Assembly: GCA_036269915.1 (NCBI GenBank)
Contig: DATBDM010000309.1
Span: 1 to 13,169 of the forward strand
Direction: 5' to 3'
Length of the DNA: 13,169 nucleotides
Source of the DNA: DATBDM01 sp036269915
GTDB taxonomy: Bacteria; Actinomycetota; Thermoleophilia; Solirubrobacterales; Solirubrobacteraceae
The first letter of the stretch is position 1. The number at the start of each line of letters is the position of its first letter. The position numbers were made by a program, and so were the translations under genes. Of this stretch, positions 11,265 to 13,169 are shown one piece after another. The notes under the pieces are model-generated. The model did no database searches. It had not been told where the DNA came from and saw only the letters and a list, made by a program, of their open reading frames with translations.

Positions 11265-12848
11265 GTGGCCGACGTGATCGTGATCGGAGCGGGGCACAAC
11301 GGCCTGGTCGCGGCGAACGTCCTCGCGGACGCCGGGCGCGAGGTGCTCGTGCTCGAGGAGCAGCCGGACGCCGGGGGCGCGGTGCGCAGCGGCGAGCTGA
11401 CCCTGCCCGGGTACCGCCACGACCGCTTCTCTTCGTTCTACCCGCTGGGCGTCGCATCGCCGGTGATGCGCTCGATGGAGCTCGAGCGCCACGGCGTGCG
11501 CTGGCGACGCCACCCGATCGCCGTGGCGCATCCCGGCGCGGACGAGCTGTCCGCGTACGTGAGCGCCGACCCCGGCGAGACGCGCGCGAGCCTCGACGCC
11601 TTCGCGCCCGGCGACGGGGACCGCTTCGCGCGCTGGATGGAGTACTGGCACCGCGTCGGCCCGCGGCTGCTCGACGCGCTGCTCGCGCCGTTCCCGCCGG
11701 TACGCGGCGGCGCCCGGCTCGCGGCGACGCTCGGCCCGCGCGGCCTGCTCGAGTTCGGGCGGCTCGGGATGCTCTCCGTGCGCCGCTTCGGCGAGGAGGA
11801 GTTCCGCGGCGAGGGCGCCCGCCGGCTGTTCGCCGGCAACGCCCTGCACGCCGACTTCACGCCCGAGTCGCCGGGCAGCGCGGTCTACGGCCTCGTGCTC
11901 TGCGGGCTCGCGGCCGAGCACGGCTACCCGATCCCCGAGGGCGGCAGCGGGGCGATCACCGACGCCCTGGTGAACCGGCTCGGCGACCGCGGGCGCATCG
12001 AGTGCGGGGTCCGGGTCGAGCGCATCCTCGTGCGCGGCGACCGGGCCGCCGGCGTCCGCACCGCCGACGGCCGCGAGCTCGAGGCCGACGCCGTCATCGG
12101 GGCGATCGACGCGCCGCAGCTCCTCGGCGGCCTGGTCGGCCGCGAGCGGCTGCCGGAGACGACGCGCCGCGGCCTCGACCGGTTCCAGTGGGACAACTCG
12201 ACGGTGAAGCTCGACTTCGCCCTCTCGGGCCCGATCCCGTGGTCGGCGCCGGGCACCGAACGAGCCGGGACCGTCCACGTCGTGGACTCGGTCGACGCGC
12301 TCACCGAGGCGACCGCGCAGCTCTCGCGCGGGCTCGTGCCGCGGCGGCCGTTCCTCGTCGCCGGCCAGTACACACGCGCCGACCCGACGCGCGCGCCCGC
12401 CGGCGGCGAGGTGTTCTGGGCCTACACACACGTCCCGCGCGCGGTGCGCGGAGACGCGGGGGAGGACGGCCTGAACGGCGCCTGGGACGCGCGCGAGGCC
12501 GAGGTCATCGCAGAGCGGATGACCGACGAGGTCGAGCGGCTCGCCCCCGGCTTCCGCGCGCTCGTGCGCGACCGCGCCGTCACGATGCCTCAGGATCTCC
12601 AGGCCCAGGACCGCTCGCTCGACCGCGGCTCGATCAACGGCGGGACCGCCCAGCTCTGGCAACAGCTGCTCTGGCGCCCGTGGCCCGGCCTCGCCCGCCC
12701 CGAGACGGCGATCCCCGGGCTCTACCTGGGCTCGTCGTCGGCGCACCCGGGCGGCGGCGTCCACGGCGCGGCGGGCGCCAACGCCGCGCGGGCCGTGCTG
12801 CACACCCGTCGACTGAACATCCTGCGACGCCGCTTCGCCCGGGGGTAG
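11265..12848 (+). CDS. FAD-dependent oxidoreductase, phytoene desaturase (CrtI)/PYROXD2-like
   Basis: A 527-residue flavoprotein. The N-terminus VIVIGAGHNGLVAANVLADAG is the dinucleotide-binding motif (Gly8, Gly10, Gly13), with Glu31 ending the second strand to hold the FAD ribose. The C-terminal YLGSSSAHPGGGVHG (487-501) closes the FAD site and is characteristic of the phytoene-desaturase-like branch. Length fits CrtI and PYROXD2-type proteins. The wording HNGLVAANVLADAG and AHPGGGVHGAAG is closer to the uncharacterised PYROXD2 group than to true carotenoid desaturases, and no other carotenoid gene is present, so a carotenoid role is not supported. The substrate is probably hydrophobic. The start GTG at 11265 places the motif right at the N-terminus. 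Divergent from the SRPBCC gene with mirror-image promoter elements. Confidence 0.92.
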   Translation: MADVIVIGAGHNGLVAANVLADAGREVLVLEEQPDAGGAVRSGELTLPGYRHDRFSSFYPLGVASPVMRSMELERHGVRWRRHPIAVAHPGADELSAYVSADPGETRASLDAFAPGDGDRFARWMEYWHRVGPRLLDALLAPFPPVRGGARLAATLGPRGLLEFGRLGMLSVRRFGEEEFRGEGARRLFAGNALHADFTPESPGSAVYGLVLCGLAAEHGYPIPEGGSGAITDALVNRLGDRGRIECGVRVERILVRGDRAAGVRTADGRELEADAVIGAIDAPQLLGGLVGRERLPETTRRGLDRFQWDNSTVKLDFALSGPIPWSAPGTERAGTVHVVDSVDALTEATAQLSRGLVPRRPFLVAGQYTRADPTRAPAGGEVFWAYTHVPRAVRGDAGEDGLNGAWDAREAEVIAERMTDEVERLAPGFRALVRDRAVTMPQDLQAQDRSLDRGSINGGTAQLWQQLLWRPWPGLARPETAIPGLYLGSSSAHPGGGVHGAAGANAARAVLHTRRLNILRRRFARG

Positions 12849-12915
12849 GCTCCGCGACACCGGACTCCTTTCCTCCTCACGTCTCCGCCGAGAGGGCTGA
12901 TACCACGGGCGCTTC

Positions 12916-12948
12916 TGGGGTCAGCATTCAAACCGTAGTGGCCCACAG
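12916..12948. mobile_element. Possible insertion-sequence end (IS21-like remnant)
   Basis: The stretch beginning TGGGGTCAGCATTCAAACCG and ending GGCCCACA reads on the other strand as TGTGGGCCAC..., starting with TGT and ending in TGACCCC. From memory this resembles the terminal sequence downstream of the helper-ATPase gene in some IS21-family elements. No transposase gene and no second end are in the window, so it would be a solo remnant or the edge of an element. Low certainty. Confidence 0.25.
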
Positions 12949-13039
12949 ATCGGCGCCGGCGATGTATGACCTTTGTACCTGGCGACCCCCACGACCCGCG
13001 CTGGCGCACGTGCGGGTGTCGTCCGGAGACCCACGGATC

Positions 13040-13074
13040 GGAGGGAGGGCGCGGTGCCCGCGAGCCCTCCCTCC
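13040..13074. terminator. Long GC-rich hairpin, terminator-like
   Basis: GGAGGGAGGGC (13040-13050) and GCCCTCCCTCC (13064-13074) are perfect 11-bp arms; the inner GCGG/CCGC (13051-13054, 13058-13061) can extend the stem, leaving a three-base loop and one bulge. There is no T-run on either side. It may end a transcript from a gene beyond the window or the oxidoreductase transcript 190 bases upstream. Confidence 0.5.
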
Positions 13075-13169
13075 ATTCCGGCGCGTGCGGTGCCTGCGAT
13101 ACGGGCGTAGGTGGGCTCGATGACCCCCGGTCGAGACGATGGTGGCGCGCGCGCCGCGATCGGCATCGG

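Larger units (their letters stand above)
12849..13169. other. Apparently gene-free right end
   Basis: In these 321 bases I see no credible gene. Open frames on both strands lack start signals and protein-like composition. It contains a possible insertion-sequence end (12916-12948), a relatively AT-rich patch around 12961-12980, and a long hairpin (13040-13074). A gene may begin beyond the window. Confidence 0.6.

Noticed and set aside
12842..12848. GGGTAG at the end of the FAD oxidoreductase gene
   Set aside because: It is the last codon plus the TAG stop, and no start codon lies nine bases downstream.
11217..12860. Minus-strand open frame of 547 codons opposite the FAD oxidoreductase
   Set aside because: Antisense shadow caused by high GC content; no family resemblance, while the plus strand has intact FAD motifs.
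10577..13123. Long plus-strand open frame of 848 codons
   Set aside because: Arg/Ala/Gly/Pro-rich shadow of the SRPBCC and oxidoreductase genes; the overlapped frames carry clear protein families.
1..13169. CRISPR arrays, rRNA, phage or toxin-antitoxin genes
   Set aside because: No regularly spaced direct repeats, no rRNA-like sequence, and every sizeable gene is accounted for by other families.

Overview
The window is about 13.2 kb of very GC-rich DNA (I estimate roughly 70-73 % G+C, with nearly every third codon position G or C). It is densely packed with short intergenic gaps and both strands in use. Gene content suggests an actinobacterium: a SigB/SigF-type sigma factor, STAS and RsbW-type regulators, Ku with a polymerase-less LigD, and a poxvirus-type topoisomerase IB. 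My best guess is a soil member of the Thermoleophilia (Solirubrobacter/Conexibacter-like). That placement is inferred from gene style, not from a marker gene.

Layout. 1-683: 3' part of an NAD-dependent epimerase. 680-1546 (-): Crp/Fnr-family regulator whose stop codon overlaps the epimerase stop. 1616-2326 (-): four-helix membrane protein with a strong inverted repeat around its start codon. 2475-3530 (+): sigma-70 factor with region 1.1. 3534-4399 (-): translationally coupled STAS anti-anti-sigma / RsbW-type kinase pair. 4458-5891 (+): LigD of PE-LIG architecture. 5892-6284: non-coding stretch full of palindromes. 6285-7160 (+): aldo/keto reductase. 7231-8106 (+): Ku. 8110-8499 (-): a second RsbW-like ATPase. 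8602-9666 (+): topoisomerase IB. 9671-9856 (-): small Pro-rich ORF. 9874-10701 (-): SigB/SigF-type sigma factor. 10776-11207 (-): SRPBCC-fold protein. 11265-12848 (+): CrtI/PYROXD2-like FAD oxidoreductase. 12849-13169: apparently gene-free, with a possible insertion-sequence end and a long hairpin.

How the genes may work together. The window combines a stress-sigma partner-switching system (STAS protein, two RsbW-type ATPases, SigB/SigF-type sigma) with DNA end-joining genes (Ku, LigD), a topoisomerase and redox or lipid enzymes. The most interesting signal is regulatory. Five start codons (Crp-like gene, Pro-rich ORF, SigB/SigF-type sigma gene, SRPBCC gene, FAD oxidoreductase) are preceded by GGGTAG at exactly nine bases. 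A sixth, the aldo/keto reductase, has GTTT-N15-GGGCAG-N9-ATG. The STAS gene has GTTA-N15-GGGTAT and ku has GTTG-N15-GGGTAC. These match the known SigB/SigF promoter style (GTTT...GGGTAT). In the N9 cases the TA of the -10 element sits at -12/-11 if transcription starts on the start codon, so I infer a set of largely leaderless transcripts read by the local sigma factor, including its own gene and ku. This is a hypothesis from sequence; nothing was searched or computed.
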